A DNA stretch of 64,000 nucleotides from Chrysomallon squamiferum (taxonomy: Eukaryota; Mollusca; Gastropoda; Neomphalida; Peltospiridae), in assembly GCA_012295275.1 (NCBI GenBank), contig CM022678.1, positions 8,183,632 to 8,247,631 on the forward strand, read 5' to 3'. Position 1 is the stretch's first letter, and every line of letters begins with the position of its first letter. The notes beneath the pieces are model-generated. The model saw only the letters and a list, made by a program, of their open reading frames with translations. It searched no databases and was not told the origin of the DNA. Of this stretch, positions 1 through 11,244 are shown piece after piece. Made by a program: the position numbers and the translations under genes.

Positions 1-55
1 CAGACAGAAAGAGAAAAAATTGATGCATGTAAGGAATGAGAGTATAAAAATTAAC

Positions 56-542
56 ATGGCAACTCAAAGTAATCAAGAATTATTCAGCATCCATTCTGGT
101 GAGAAACCTTTTAAATGCGATGTTTGTGCAAAATGTTTTTTAACAACGAATACATGTGAAAAATCATATGACAATCCATACTGGACAGAAAGCTTTTAAA
201 TTTGAAGCTTGTGCAAAATGTTTCTCAGTACATGGCGGTTTAAAACGTCATATGATGGTCCACTCTGGTGAGAAACGTTTTAAATGTGAAGTTTGTGCAA
301 AATGTTTCAATCAGCCTTCGAGTTTAAAATGTCATATGAAGATCCATACTGGAGAGAAGCCTTTTAAATGTGAAGTTTGTGCAAAATGTTTTTCACACAG
401 GTGGTATCTCAAACTTCACGGAAAGATCCATACTGGTGAAAAGTCTTTCAAATGTGAAATTTGTGCGAAATGTTTCTCACGACGAGATGTTCTAAAAAGT
501 CATATGAAGATGCACAGTGGTGAGAAAGATTTTAAATATTGA
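56..542 (+). pseudogene. C2H2 zinc-finger gene, frameshifted
   Basis: The ATG at 56 opens the family N-terminus ([19 protein letters not shown]) and the first finger. Compared with the paralogue at 9100, one extra T in the run near 136-141 shifts the frame, so translation from 56 ends at the TAA at 197-199. The remaining fingers stay open in another frame to the TGA at 540-542. The second finger has also lost its first zinc ligand (Cys to Phe, FKFEAC). Two independent lesions indicate a pseudogene, although a short N-terminal product is possible. The last two fingers (HRWYLKLH, SRRDVLKSH) match the C-terminus of the 9.1-kb gene. The promoter and exon 1 lie outside the window. Confidence 0.85.
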
Positions 543-1860
543 GTTGGTAGGAAATATTTCCAAAACGTTGGTATCTAAAATATCACACGACGTCCATTTT
601 TTATTAGAAACGTTTGGGAGATGGCTGATGATAACTGAAAATGAAGTGATAATTTTTGAAATTCAGAAAAACCGTAACCATTAAATATAATATTGTATAA
701 TAGACAAAATTTAACAAGTTAATGAAGAATACGAGTTTTGATTAGTTTGCTAGATAAGAAATCTCAAAAAGAAAATCAGACTAACTACTTCTACTACTAG
801 CACTTGTATTATTAGTGCTTTTACTGTTGATCCAAATATTACCACTGCTACTATTACAACATCAGGGCAGTGGATATTGGACGTCATACCAACTTTCATC
901 AGTTCCTGTTACTGTTATAACAGATTATCTTAATTTCAGAAACATTGTTTTCTCTTCATGCTGATCTGTTTTTGTGTGTGTTTGGGTACATACATTCCAA
1001 CATCCATTATGTTTTTTTTGAATATCTTTGTTTTTGTAATTATGTATACGTGTATTTTGTGAGCAGCGAGGTCTTCTTCATTTTACAAATATAGAAAACT
1101 GAGCGAAATAAGGAAATAAATCCAAATGCATCAAACCGATGACAGTAATATACCTAGTATACGTGTTTAAGTGATAGAATCATCTTAAGCAGCATTTCGT
1201 TCAACTGAAACTGTAGGGCTATTTCACTTATGTGGAAACTGAATTCAGGAACATTTCCCATGGAATACAAATGTATACAGATAGATAAAATGATATAAAG
1301 ACATACACAGATGAACACAGATACAAACATAATAAAGCCATATAGACAGACATACGTTAGGATCAGTTTTAAGAGTTTCGGATAGCAGTAACAGAATAGG
1401 ATGTCTTCATAATAAACAGGAGTAGTTTAGATCTGATAATAAACTAGACATTTTAATATTTTTGATTCCGGGAGTCTTCAGTAATAGCGTGTAATGTCTC
1501 ACTAATTTAATGATGAAAATTTACTTGAAAATATGAAAAATATCTCGTATCTAAATTGAAGTATTTTACAGCTTGTAAATGAAGACAAAAGTTAAGAAAT
1601 GTTCTATAGCGTTCTAGTTTTCTCTACTTTTACATATCGCTTCACTGATTGGAGATGTTAAAAATTTCAACGTAGTACCATTATCATTCTTGGGGATTGG
1701 TCGTTCAATTTATATATATATATTGTCGCAGTGATAAACTTCCTATATTAAAATTAGGAAAGAAACGTTATACAACACTAAGAATTAACGACACTTTATT
1801 AGCATTTACTGCCATACTGAGAAAACACTCATTACAGTTTAAACAAACGAACCTGCTATG
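543..1860. other. Post-ZNF downstream block, unit 1
   Basis: Non-coding. Collinear similar sequence follows the genes at 9837, 15478, 20256 and 28556, so this is part of the duplicated unit. Landmarks are a degenerate ACT/GCT-rich trinucleotide tract (about 786-870), the shared GGGCAGTGGATATTGGACGTCAT segment (about 865-890), and A/T-rich sequence. No ORF with a convincing product was found. Confidence 0.6.
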
Positions 1861-1966
1861 GATAAATAAACAGGAGGATAGTGGTGAGAAATGTGAAATT
1901 TGTGGAACATTTTTCACACGACATGGACGTGTAAAATTAAGTGGACACAAACGTTTTAATAGTTAA
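1861..1966 (+). pseudogene. Orphan zinc-finger relic, unit 1
   Basis: Reads EKCEICGTFFTRHGRVK then loses both His ligands (KLSGHKRFNS) before a stop. The equivalent piece in the 28-kb unit (29806-29943) still encodes a complete finger, so this is a damaged copy. It lies about 1.3 kb beyond the main array and has no start or nearby acceptor of its own. It is probably debris of an older, longer gene. Confidence 0.6.
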
Positions 1967-2900
1967 ATATTAAGTAGATGATTGATGGTTAATTATTTTT
2001 ATGACGACTCTTGAACAGTAAATCCTTTTTACTTTAAATTTTTCAATTCTCGGATTAATATCTATGTAGTCAAGATTATTTTGTAAAAGTATTAATTTTC
2101 ATATTAACAGTATATAAAAGATTATTAAATTTTGTGAAATAAAAAGAAAGAGCAAACCATGAATGTTTTGTTCAGTATTTTTATTGTTTAATTTTATGTA
2201 AGATTTTAAAACTGCTCTAACAGTACGACTGTTGTGACATCTACAGAAACCACTGCAAATATTATAACTCCTGCTACCCATTCTGTGAAAAAAATTCTTT
2301 GTACCACAATTACTACTATTAATTTTTTGACCAGAAATCCTGAGTTTTTGGCCGTTAATCCGTACATGTGTGTATGTACACAAACGCACACACATGCATG
2401 TGTATTTGTTTTTGATTTTTATCAGAACAGTAATCATAATAAAATTTAAATTAAAATGTCGGCATCTGAAACTAAGTAATAATAATAAAAACTATATAAA
2501 AGTAAATGAAGACAGAAATATCGGTCTGGTTCGTTTTTGTTGCCGTTCCGATGAAGTGGGTCTGGTTATAGCCGTGTAACAAAATAATACTGTTCTTTGT
2601 GATATTAGAGTGCGCGCTTTAACCTGAAGGAAATTTGATAGACTACAACGTTGAGGGAGGGGGAGATAAACCACGGAATTGCTATTAAGACGAGACACCT
2701 AACGTGTTTCACGTACATTTTGGAAATAAATGGAAGGAAAGAAATAATTAAACACCAAATCAGGTAATCTAGAAGACATTTGCTGTAAATTGTTCTAAGA
2801 ATTTTTCGCAAAACATGAAGATAGTTCGTTTCGTGTTAAATAGTGACGTGGTATTCTTTATTTACGTTGTGTACCTATAATCGGTTATTTTAATAGTAAA
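1967..2900. other. Conserved inter-unit block with small ORF, unit 1
   Basis: This block recurs in every unit (about 11240-12090, 17240-18160, 22026-22650, 29944-30180 plus 32330-32780). It holds a stretch with the motif AGTGCGCGCTTTA (about 2609-2621), unusually GC-rich for the region. About 200 bp later comes a 21-codon ORF at 2815-2880 starting MKIVRF and ending VVYL. A diverged relative of the 5' part occurs at 43560, 46130, 53760, 56345 and 63670. It may be a promoter or first exon, but no function can be assigned. Confidence 0.4.
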
Positions 2901-3359
2901 GTCTGTTAAAGATTGCTGTGTTTTTATTACTTATATACAGCATAAAACTAATTAAATAATTTTCACATGGCAATAAATACAAACATTTGTTCAAGAATAA
3001 ACATCGACTGCATAAACTAGTCCATTGGAAACATTGTAACTGTTGTTTGTATTTAGCGTACGGTTGTAGATTAACACTTTAAATCACTCAAATGTATCAT
3101 TAATACATATTTGTAAGAATCGATCACATAATGTCTTTTAACAGCCTGGTTTCCCCATACTTTGGTACATGAATATATCTTACAGAAATCAGATTCATCT
3201 AGTATACATTTTTTAAAACAAAAAGTTAAATGTCATCTAGCATTTCTAATGTGATGACTTCCATACAGTAATATACATATATATATATATACAATCTTAT
3301 GAGTTCATAAATTAAATTCTCTACCTTCTTCTTTTCTCAGCATAGAAAACAGGCTTTGA

Positions 3360-5045
3360 AGATCAACAGACTGAATATTTTTTGGTATTTACAAGTGATC
3401 CAGAATTACTTCAGACAAGTTCAAGGTACTTAGCTTGAGTTATAATTTCTGTAATTAAATAATTAACAATGCAAATAAGTTGATGGACATTAACATGATA
3501 AAAGTCTTACACAAGAATTTGCGTTACTGGATGTATTTACACGTTTCATACCTGAATCAAATCCTGCTTCCAAATTGTTAAAGCATGGTACATATTTTTC
3601 TTATTTCCTTTTACTGAATTAATAGAGAACATATTTTATATAGGATCCGTCTCAAAAACAACAATACTAATTCAATTTGATCAGACAATACTGTCAATTC
3701 TTTGTTAGTGATGGATGTAAATAATAGTCTCAAACATCTGCTTGGTAATAGTACAGATACGATTGCTTGCCTCATTGCTTGTATTTTCTACATTTCCTTC
3801 TAGTCAAGCTGGAGGAATTACCGCTACAGCAAATACAAACTAAATGAAAGCACATAATCACAATGATATAATTAAGAAAGTTTAATCTAGGTTTGAAAAT
3901 GAAATCTTTTTGGTTATGTTGTTAGTATTTTTATGGTCATGATAAACAATATGAACAAATTAAGATAGTAATAGTTTTAACTTAATATGCATATAATTTC
4001 AGTTAATTCCCAGTGAAAACGACATGATTACAGAACCTTTGAGTTCTACAACCCACATGTAAATAACTGACATGTCAGATGTTTATAATATTATCTTCCC
4101 TATATATATACATTTGGGGTAAAGAGTGCTTTTCGAATACAGGAACCAGTTGTAGTATATTTAGAAATCTATTAATATCCTGTTTCTAGAATTATTTACA
4201 TTTCCAAGGTAAAGCAAAATAATGTCATATTTCCTATGGTATCTGGTACATGGTTTAATATTGAAAGTGAACATATATTTACAAAGGATCCATACTCACT
4301 TAAGAAAAGTTCAAGGTATTTAGCTTAAGTTATAATTTCTGTACTAAATAATTAACCATGGAAATAACTTGATGTTCACTAACATGATAAAGGTCTTACA
4401 CAAGAATTTGTCTTACTGGATATCTTTACAAGTTTCATACCTGAATCAAATGCTCCTTCAAAACTGTTAAATCATGGTATATATTTTTCTGATTTCCTTT
4501 TAGTAAATTAATAGAAAACATATTTTATATTGGATTCTTCTTAAAAACAACAATACTAATTCAATTTGATCAGACAATACTGTCAATTCTTTGTTAGTGA
4601 TGGATGGAAATAATATTTTGAAACATCTTAATAGTGTAATTGCTTGGTAATAGTACAGATAACATTTCTTACCTCAGTTCTTGTATTACCTTCATTTCCT
4701 TCTAGTCAAGCTGTAGGAATAACTGTTATATCAAATATAACATTAAATGAAAGAACATAATCAGAATGATATAATTAAGTAAATTAATGTAAATTTGAAA
4801 GTGAAATCTTTTTGGTTATGGTGTTAGGATTTTTATACTCATGATAAACAACATAAACAAATTAAGATGGTAATAGTTTTTACTTAACATGTAGAGGATT
4901 TCAGTTAATTCCCAGTGAAAACCGAGATGATTACAGAACCTATAAGTTTTACAACCCACCATCTAAATAACTGACATGTCAGCTGTTTGATCACTTCCTT
5001 TATTTAAATTCTGTACAGTGACTATGACACCAACTAGAAATTTTG

Positions 5046-5047
<2 letters not shown>
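3360..5047. repeat. Direct duplication of about 0.9 kb, unit 1
   Basis: The segment from about 3385 to 4140 (ACAAGTTCAAGGTACTTAGC onward) is repeated in diverged form from about 4280 to 5035. The same module occurs in part at 12540-12940, 18610-19030, 23150-23870, 33190-33350 and 33955-34760. It is non-coding on the + strand. Its minus strand keeps similar open stretches in three copies but no recognisable protein. Confidence 0.55.

Positions 5048-5083
<36 letters not shown>
5048..5083. repeat. (TA)n microsatellite
   Basis: About 18 uninterrupted TA dinucleotides next to the LINE relic. Confidence 0.9.
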
Positions 5084-5086
<3 letters not shown>

Positions 5087-5204
5087 ACATTTGGGGGAAA
5101 AAGTGGTTTTGGAATACAGGAACCAAGTATAGTATATTTAGAAATCCATTAATCTGTTTTTAGAACAGTTTATATTTCTAAGATAAAGGAAAAGAAAGAA
5201 AGAA

Positions 5205-5850
5205 ATGTTGTATTGATTTTAGCAGATCCTATTTTATTGTTAAGAGATTATCACTACTGTTCTAAAGTTTATCACTTTACTGGTGAGGAGCTGTGCTTTT
5301 GATGTTGTTATTAATGTAAATAATATATCAAATTCTTGGTTATCTTGTATATAAGCTATACTGGATGAATGTGGTTTAGGTAACACATATTTATGTATAA
5401 ATATTGAACCAATAATGTGAAACTTCCTGTGGTATCTGATAAATGGTTTAACATTGAAAGGGAAGAGTGAATATATCATTTATGTAATTCTGATATTGGT
5501 GATGAGCTCTACTGTATTTTTGACTGTACATTTTTGTCTTTTGAGAGAAGTAAATTATACCACATTATTATACTCTTAGACCATGTACAATAACATTAAA
5601 CATTTATTTTCTGGTCTAAAAAGGACTTCACTTTTGTATAAACTTGCCTTTGAGAGAATCAGTCTTGTGGGTTAAATAAAAATTAATACGTTTTGTATCA
5701 CTATAGAAAATACTGTTTAAATTGGATTTAGTTTATGTATTCTCAATACTGCTCGCATTGCAGTCTATAGAGAAAGAAATTTCTTGTCTTGTTTCAAAAG
5801 AAATTTTAAGTTGTAATTAGGGACAGTAAAATAGACACAATATGGAGACT
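5205..5850 (+). mobile_element. LINE relic, 3' end, internally deleted
   Basis: Fragments of a non-LTR retrotransposon reading + strand. An RT motif-C-like stretch (IDFSRSYFIV region, 5215-5260) jumps directly to the C-terminal region (AILDECGL-like at 5355; ERE..Y....ILI near 5455, the decayed form of the LCNS..I.DEFHY....C motif seen intact at 37700). It is interrupted by stops and frameshifts. The element tail, ending in a CAATAAAATA-like sequence in other copies, lies near 5815-5840. Clade not determined. Confidence 0.65.
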
Positions 5851-6199
5851 GAAAACAATTAATGCTGCAGGCGAAACTTTGTATGTGCTTAGATTTGAAT
5901 ATATTTATCTTAGTGGACTGCTGCACCTTCTTATAAATAAAATTGTTAGTTGACATTAACTGATTTAGTCAACTGGTATGTCAGATAAAAACAATCGAGG
6001 TGTGAAACCTTAATACAGAAGTGATAATTTATCAAATAAAAGAGAAAAAGAAATGAAAACTCATTTTAGTGTTTTTAATTCTTTAATTTTAACTAATATT
6101 TTATTAATTCTGAGACCAGTTTTATTACTATGGCATCAAATACTGCTAGCAACTAATACTAAGTACTACTAACTCAATATTCAATATTCATATATTAAA

Positions 6200-7620
6200 A
6201 TTACTGACAACTACTATGTATAACTGAAAATAAAAGTGATAATGTGTCAAATACTAACCATGAAATATAATATATTGTTTTGTACAATGAAGAATACGAG
6301 TTTTGATTAGTTTGATAGATAACAAATCTCAAATAGAAAGTCCATCTAACTATTTCGACTACTAGCACTAGTATTATTAGTGCTTTTACTGTTGCCACTA
6401 GCACTACCACTGCTACTATTACAACATCAGCGCAGTGGATATTGGACGTCATGTCAACTTTCATCAATTCCTTGTTATTGTTGGTAACAGATTATCTTAA
6501 TTTCAGAAATATTGTTTTTTTTTCATGTTTGTCTCTGTGTCTGTTTTTTATTTGTATGGGTATATAATTCCAAATCCACTATGGCGTTTTTTATTTGTTT
6601 TGTGTTTGTATTTATGTATGCGTGTTTTTACTAGAAGCATTGGCACTAATACTAGTACTGCTGCTGTATATTACTGTAACTGCGTGTGACTGTTTTACTA
6701 ACATAATAATTTTGTACACTATATTTTTTTTTGAGCAGCGACGTCTTCTTCATTTTCGAAAAATAGAAAACCTGAATCAAAAGACGAAAATATATCCAAA
6801 ATCATCCTTTGATGGAACTTTAAAAACAAAATGAAACCAATGATAATAATGATAATAATGTACACATTACGTTTCTAAATGATAGAATCATCTTAAGCAG
6901 GATTTCGTTTAACTTAAAATGTACGGCGATTTCACCTATGGGCAAAATGAATTTAGGAAAATTTCGTATTTAATAGAAATATATACAGATAGATAAAATT
7001 GTATAACATACCCAGGTGAACACAGATACAAACGAACATAATAAAGACATATAGACAAAAGCACATATTAGGATAAACTTTTAGGGTTTCTGGTAGCACT
7101 CTATATGGTTAGACAGGCTTGAAAATCAACAGGAATAGTTTAGAAATGAATATTACTTCGATATTTTATTATTATTTTTTTTAGTTCCGCGAGTCTTCAG
7201 TAATCACCTACAATGTCAATATAATTAAAAGATTAAAATCTAATCCAAAACATGAAGAATTTTTCATATCAAAATTCAAGTATACAACGGTCTTCAATGA
7301 AGAGAAAAATGAAGAAAATGTTGTTCTACTACACTCGCTTTGTCTACTTTTACATATCACTGCTTTGTAGATTGTTTTAAATTTCAACGGGCTACAATTA
7401 TCACTTTTGCGAACTGACCGTTCAGATTTTATATGTATTGTGATAGTGGCAAACGTTCTATATTCAAATTAGGGAAAAAACGTTATACAACACTGAAGCA
7501 CGAGCAACATTTTAAGCAGTTACTGTCATAATGGAAAACGTAGTATATTCGTAACAAAACACTACCTAATGAACGACACTCATTACACTTTAAACAGAAA
7601 ATCCTGCTAATGATAAATAA
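6200..7620. other. Orphan downstream half-unit without finger exon
   Basis: From about 6210 this matches the downstream block that normally follows a ZNF coding exon: AACTGAAAATAAAAGTGATAA, the ACT-rich tract at 6345-6425, GCAGTGGATATTGGACGTCAT at 6432-6452, and so on to about 7600. No zinc-finger exon precedes it. LINE sequence and a segment ending GTGATAATTTATCAAATAAAAGAG are there instead. The finger exon was presumably lost by deletion or replaced during LINE-associated rearrangement. Confidence 0.55.
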
Positions 7621-7806
7621 ACTTTAATTAAAACCTGCCTACATCACAAATCAGCTGAACAAACAAACAACAATAAACAATATAATACGTAATAAACAAG
7701 CTAAAAAGTTCATAATAATTACGACACAAAGAAACGGTGATCAGTTAAAACCTGTAACAATCAAACCTCTACTAAGACGCACACGTAATTCATCTGAGTT
7801 GTGTCG

Positions 7807-7814
7807 TATATAAA
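7807..7814 (+). promoter_or_regulatory. TATA box of the 9.1-kb ZNF gene
   Basis: TATATAAA, followed about 30 bp later by the AGATCTTAGATCTG region where transcription would start. Aligned sequences in copies A-C read TACATAAA (39518, 50484, 60188). The placement is supported by the downstream exon 1 with a canonical donor at 8013. Confidence 0.5.
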
Positions 7815-7836
7815 CCGAGTATAGTTCAGATCTTAG

Positions 7837-8012
7837 ATCTGCTACAGACACGCCCGCTGACCTGTCAGAAAGCGAGCCTGCTGTAGACGTTCTTCACAAC
7901 GGCTTGCTCGGATCAGCACGTTAATTTTGTTCAAGGTTCAAGATCTAGACACACATCTGACTGAGAAATAAACGAAAGACGCACAATAACTCATTTCTCG
8001 TTGAATTTTCTA
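7837..8012 (+). other. Untranslated exon 1 of the 9.1-kb ZNF gene
   Basis: Inferred from the TATA box and the strong donor TTTTCTA|GTAAGT at 8013. The 5' boundary is approximate. It contains a GC-rich imperfect hairpin (CTACAG 7842-7847 against CTGTAG 7881-7886, with further GC pairing inside). The 3' half (GAAATAAACG...TTTTCTA) is the module that was duplicated in copies A-C. No start codon in good context is seen. Confidence 0.45.
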
Positions 8013-8790
8013 GTAAGTCATTTTAGGTACTTTTATTTTCATTCCATTATACTCATGTCTATTCGCTTCAATATTATTTCAGTGTTAGAATATTTACTAG
8101 AATCCAACATTTATTTAAAATCAGCGATTCTTGGAATAAACCTGACACATGAATAACATTTACAAACTGTTTGTGATAATCATTAACAGATAGAGCTTTG
8201 GCAAATAAATTTGACTGTGTGTATATAAACTAAATTCTCTCTCTCTCTCTATATTTTTTTAGAAACTGTCTAAAGCTTAGCTGATTGAATCTTTCTTGGA
8301 ATGTAGGAAGGATCCAGATCTAGTCAAGCTATTTGACTCCAATAACAATTTTCATTTTATTGTTTTTATATATGAGTCTTAGAACATTATTTTGTATTCA
8401 AAAATTGCTTCTTCAAAAACAGTAAGTCTTAGATACTTCCAGGTTTTCCAATGTAATTCAAACGATCGCAGTTGGTGTTGTAAATAATCTGCTGTTTCCA
8501 TTAATAGTACTGTATAGAAATTATAATAATAATAATTATAATAACGATGTAGATTATCAAAAAAGAAAAGAAAAGAAAAAAAAAAAAAAAAACCAAGAAA
8601 AAAAAAGAAAAAATGTTACCTTCAAAATTGTATCAGCTGAAAATATTACTACATTATTTATGTCGAATCAAAACGAAAAAGATCCAAGTAATTAAAAATA
8701 AACTATTCTATGAAATTATATACTTGAATAAAATATGCCACGTTAAATATTGCATTCCCTTAGTTTCTTATTTCTATTTTATGTTTTCAG
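8013..8790 (+). other. Intron 1 of the 9.1-kb ZNF gene
   Basis: Begins GTAAGTCATT and ends TATGTTTTCAG after a pyrimidine-rich stretch. The acceptor region is conserved before every full-length ZNF exon in the window. It contains (CT)n at about 8237-8250 and an A-rich tract at 8560-8611. Confidence 0.55.
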
Positions 8791-9099
8791 ATAAGAATAA
8801 GAAAGTCAGAACAAAGAATTCAGGACCTTGATGAAAGAGAATAAAACGTGAAGTGAGAAAAATAATTCCGTCAAATTACAAATTGTTGTTTTAAGAAATA
8901 TCCCCTTTAGCACTTCAGCAGCTATTAATTCACTCTGTTTTTTATATCTCGTTACATTACATTCAGCTGATTTGTGAACCCTCTAGTAAGATATAACTAT
9001 AGTAGTCGTGATAACCTAATGAAATAAAGCAGAGAGAAAGAGACAAGATTGATGTATGTAAGGAATGAATTTTCTAAAAATGAGAATATAAAAATTAAC

Positions 9100-9837
9100 A
9101 TGGCAAATCAAAGTAATCAAGAATTATTCAGCATCCATTCTGGTGAGAAACCTTTTAAATGCGATGTTTGTGCAAAATGTTTCTCACAACGAATACATGT
9201 GAAAAATCATATGACAATCCATACTGGACGGAAAGCTTTTAAATGTGAAGCTTGTGCAAAATGTTTCTCAGTACTTGGCGGTTTAAAACGTCATATGATA
9301 GTCCACTCTGGTGAGAAGCCTTTTAAATGTGAAGTTTGTGCAAAATGTTTTTCACAAAGGTGGTATCTCAAACGTCACATAAAGATCCATACTTGTGAAA
9401 AGTCTTTCAAATGTGAAATTTGTTCAAAATATTTCTCCCTAAGCTCGATTTTAAAATGCCATATGAAGATCCATACTGGAGAGAAACCTTTTAAATGTGA
9501 AGTTTGTGCAAAATGTTTTTCACACAGGTGGTGTCTCAAACTTCACGTAAAGATCCATACTGGGGAAAAATCTTTCAAATGTGAAATTTGTGCAAAATGT
9601 TTCTCACGGAGCTCGATTTTAAAATGTCATATGAAGATCCATACTGGAGAGAAACCTTTCAAATGTGAAGTTTGTGAAAAACATTTTTCACACAGGTGGT
9701 ATCTCAAACTTCACGTAAAGATCCATACTGGTGAAAAGTCTTTCAAATGTGAAATTTGTGCGAAATGTTTCTCACGAGGAGATGTTCTAAAAAGCCATAT
9801 GAAGATGCATAGTGGTGAGAAACATTTTACATATTGA
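9100..9837 (+). CDS. C2H2 zinc-finger protein, 8 fingers (245 aa)
   Basis: Predicted nuclear DNA-binding protein. The ATG at 9100 (AACATGGCA, good context) is chosen because all paralogues start at this point; an in-frame ATG at 9052 is less likely. After the short N-terminus ([14 protein letters not shown]) come eight C-X2-C-X12-H-X3-H fingers from residue 21, every 28 residues, joined by TGEKPF/TGEKSF linkers, then SGEKHFTY. One linker is TCEK. Fingers 4-5 and 6-7 are a duplicated two-finger block, about 168 bp each. No KRAB, BTB, SCAN or other effector domain is visible. The start of exon 2 at 8791 carries a degraded form of the upstream ORF (no ATG, one-base insertion). This copy keeps two C-terminal fingers that paralogues 3-5 have lost behind a stop. 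Confidence 0.88.
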   Translation: MANQSNQELFSIHSGEKPFKCDVCAKCFSQRIHVKNHMTIHTGRKAFKCEACAKCFSVLGGLKRHMIVHSGEKPFKCEVCAKCFSQRWYLKRHIKIHTCEKSFKCEICSKYFSLSSILKCHMKIHTGEKPFKCEVCAKCFSHRWCLKLHVKIHTGEKSFKCEICAKCFSRSSILKCHMKIHTGEKPFKCEVCEKHFSHRWYLKLHVKIHTGEKSFKCEICAKCFSRGDVLKSHMKMHSGEKHFTY

Positions 9838-10961
9838 GTTGGTAGGAAATATTTCCAAAACGTTGGTATCTAAAATATCACAAAACGTCCATTTTTTTAT
9901 TACAAACGTTTGGGAGATGGCTGATGATAACTGAAAATGAAGTGATAATTTGTGAAATTCAGAAAAAACGTATCCATTAAATATAATATTGTATGATAGA
10001 CAAAATTTAACAAGTTAATGAAGTTTTGATTAGTTTGCTAGATAAGAAATCTCAAATAGAAAATTAGACTAACTACTTCTACTACTAGCACTTGTATTAT
10101 TACTGCTTTTACTGTTGGTCCAAATATTACCACTGCTACTACATCAGGGCAGTGGATATTGGACGTCATACCAACTTTCATCAGTTCCTGTTATTATAAC
10201 AGATTATCTTAATTTCAGAAACATTGTTTTCTCTTCATGCTGGTCTCTGTTTTTGTGTGTGTTTGGGTACATACATTCCAATATCCATTATAGTTTTTTT
10301 GAATATCTTTGTTTTTGTAATTATGTATACGTGTATTTTGTGAGCAGCGAGGTCTTCTTCATTTTACAAATATAGAAAACTGAGCGAAATACGGAAATAA
10401 ATCCAAATGCATCAAACCGATGACAGTAATATACCTAGTATACGTGTTTAAGTGATAGAATCATCTTAAGCAGCATTTCGTTGCATTTCGAAACTGTAGG
10501 GCTATTTCACTTATGTGCAAACTGAATTCAGGAACATTTCGCATGGAATACAAATATACACAGATAGATAAAATTATATAAACACATACACAGATGAACA
10601 CAGATACAAATATAATAAAGTCATGTAGACAGACAGACGTTAGGATCAGTTTCGGATAGCAGTAAAATATTAGGCTGTCTTCAAAATCAACCGGAGTAGT
10701 TTAGATCTAGATATTATTTTTGATTCCGGGAGTCTTCAGTAATTGCAATGTCTCACTAAGTAATTGATGAAAATTTAATCCAAAACATGAAAAATATCTC
10801 GTATCTAAATTGAAGTATTTTACAGCTTGTAAATGAAGACAAAAGTTAAGAAATGTTCTATAGCGTTCTAGTTTTCTCTACTTTTACATATCGCTTCACT
10901 GATTGGAGATGTTAAAAATTTCAACATAGTACCATTATCATTCTTGGGGATTGGTCGTTCA

Positions 10962-10998
<37 letters not shown>

Positions 10999-11149
10999 CG
11001 CAGTGGCAAACTTTCTTTATTAAAGTTAGGAAATAAACGTTATACAACACTAAGAATTAACGACACTTTATTAGCATTTACTGCCATAGTGAGAACACAC
11101 TCATTACAGTTTAAACAAACGAACCTGCTATGGATAAATAAACAGGAGG
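9838..11149. other. Post-ZNF downstream block, unit 2
   Basis: Collinear with 543-1860. It includes the ACT-rich tract (10075-10140), the GGGCAGTGGATATTGGACGTCAT segment at 10146-10168 and a (TA)n run at 10965-10995. No convincing coding sequence. A possible AATAAA polyadenylation signal lies near 10395. Confidence 0.55.
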
Positions 11150-11244
11150 ATAGTGGTGAGAAATGTGAAATTTGTGCAACATTTTTCACACGACATGGAC
11201 GTGTAAAACAAGTGGACACAAACCTTTTAATAGTTAAATATTAA
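11150..11244 (+). pseudogene. Orphan zinc-finger relic, unit 2
   Basis: EKCEICATFFTRHGRVK, then frameshifted before the His pair. Same lineage as 1861-1966 and 29806-29943. Confidence 0.55.

Noticed and set aside
2099-2449. Overlapping ORFs on both strands, repeated at 11472, 17487 and 22080
   Set aside because: They translate the decayed ACT-rich triplet tract and CA repeats; frames differ among units through indels.
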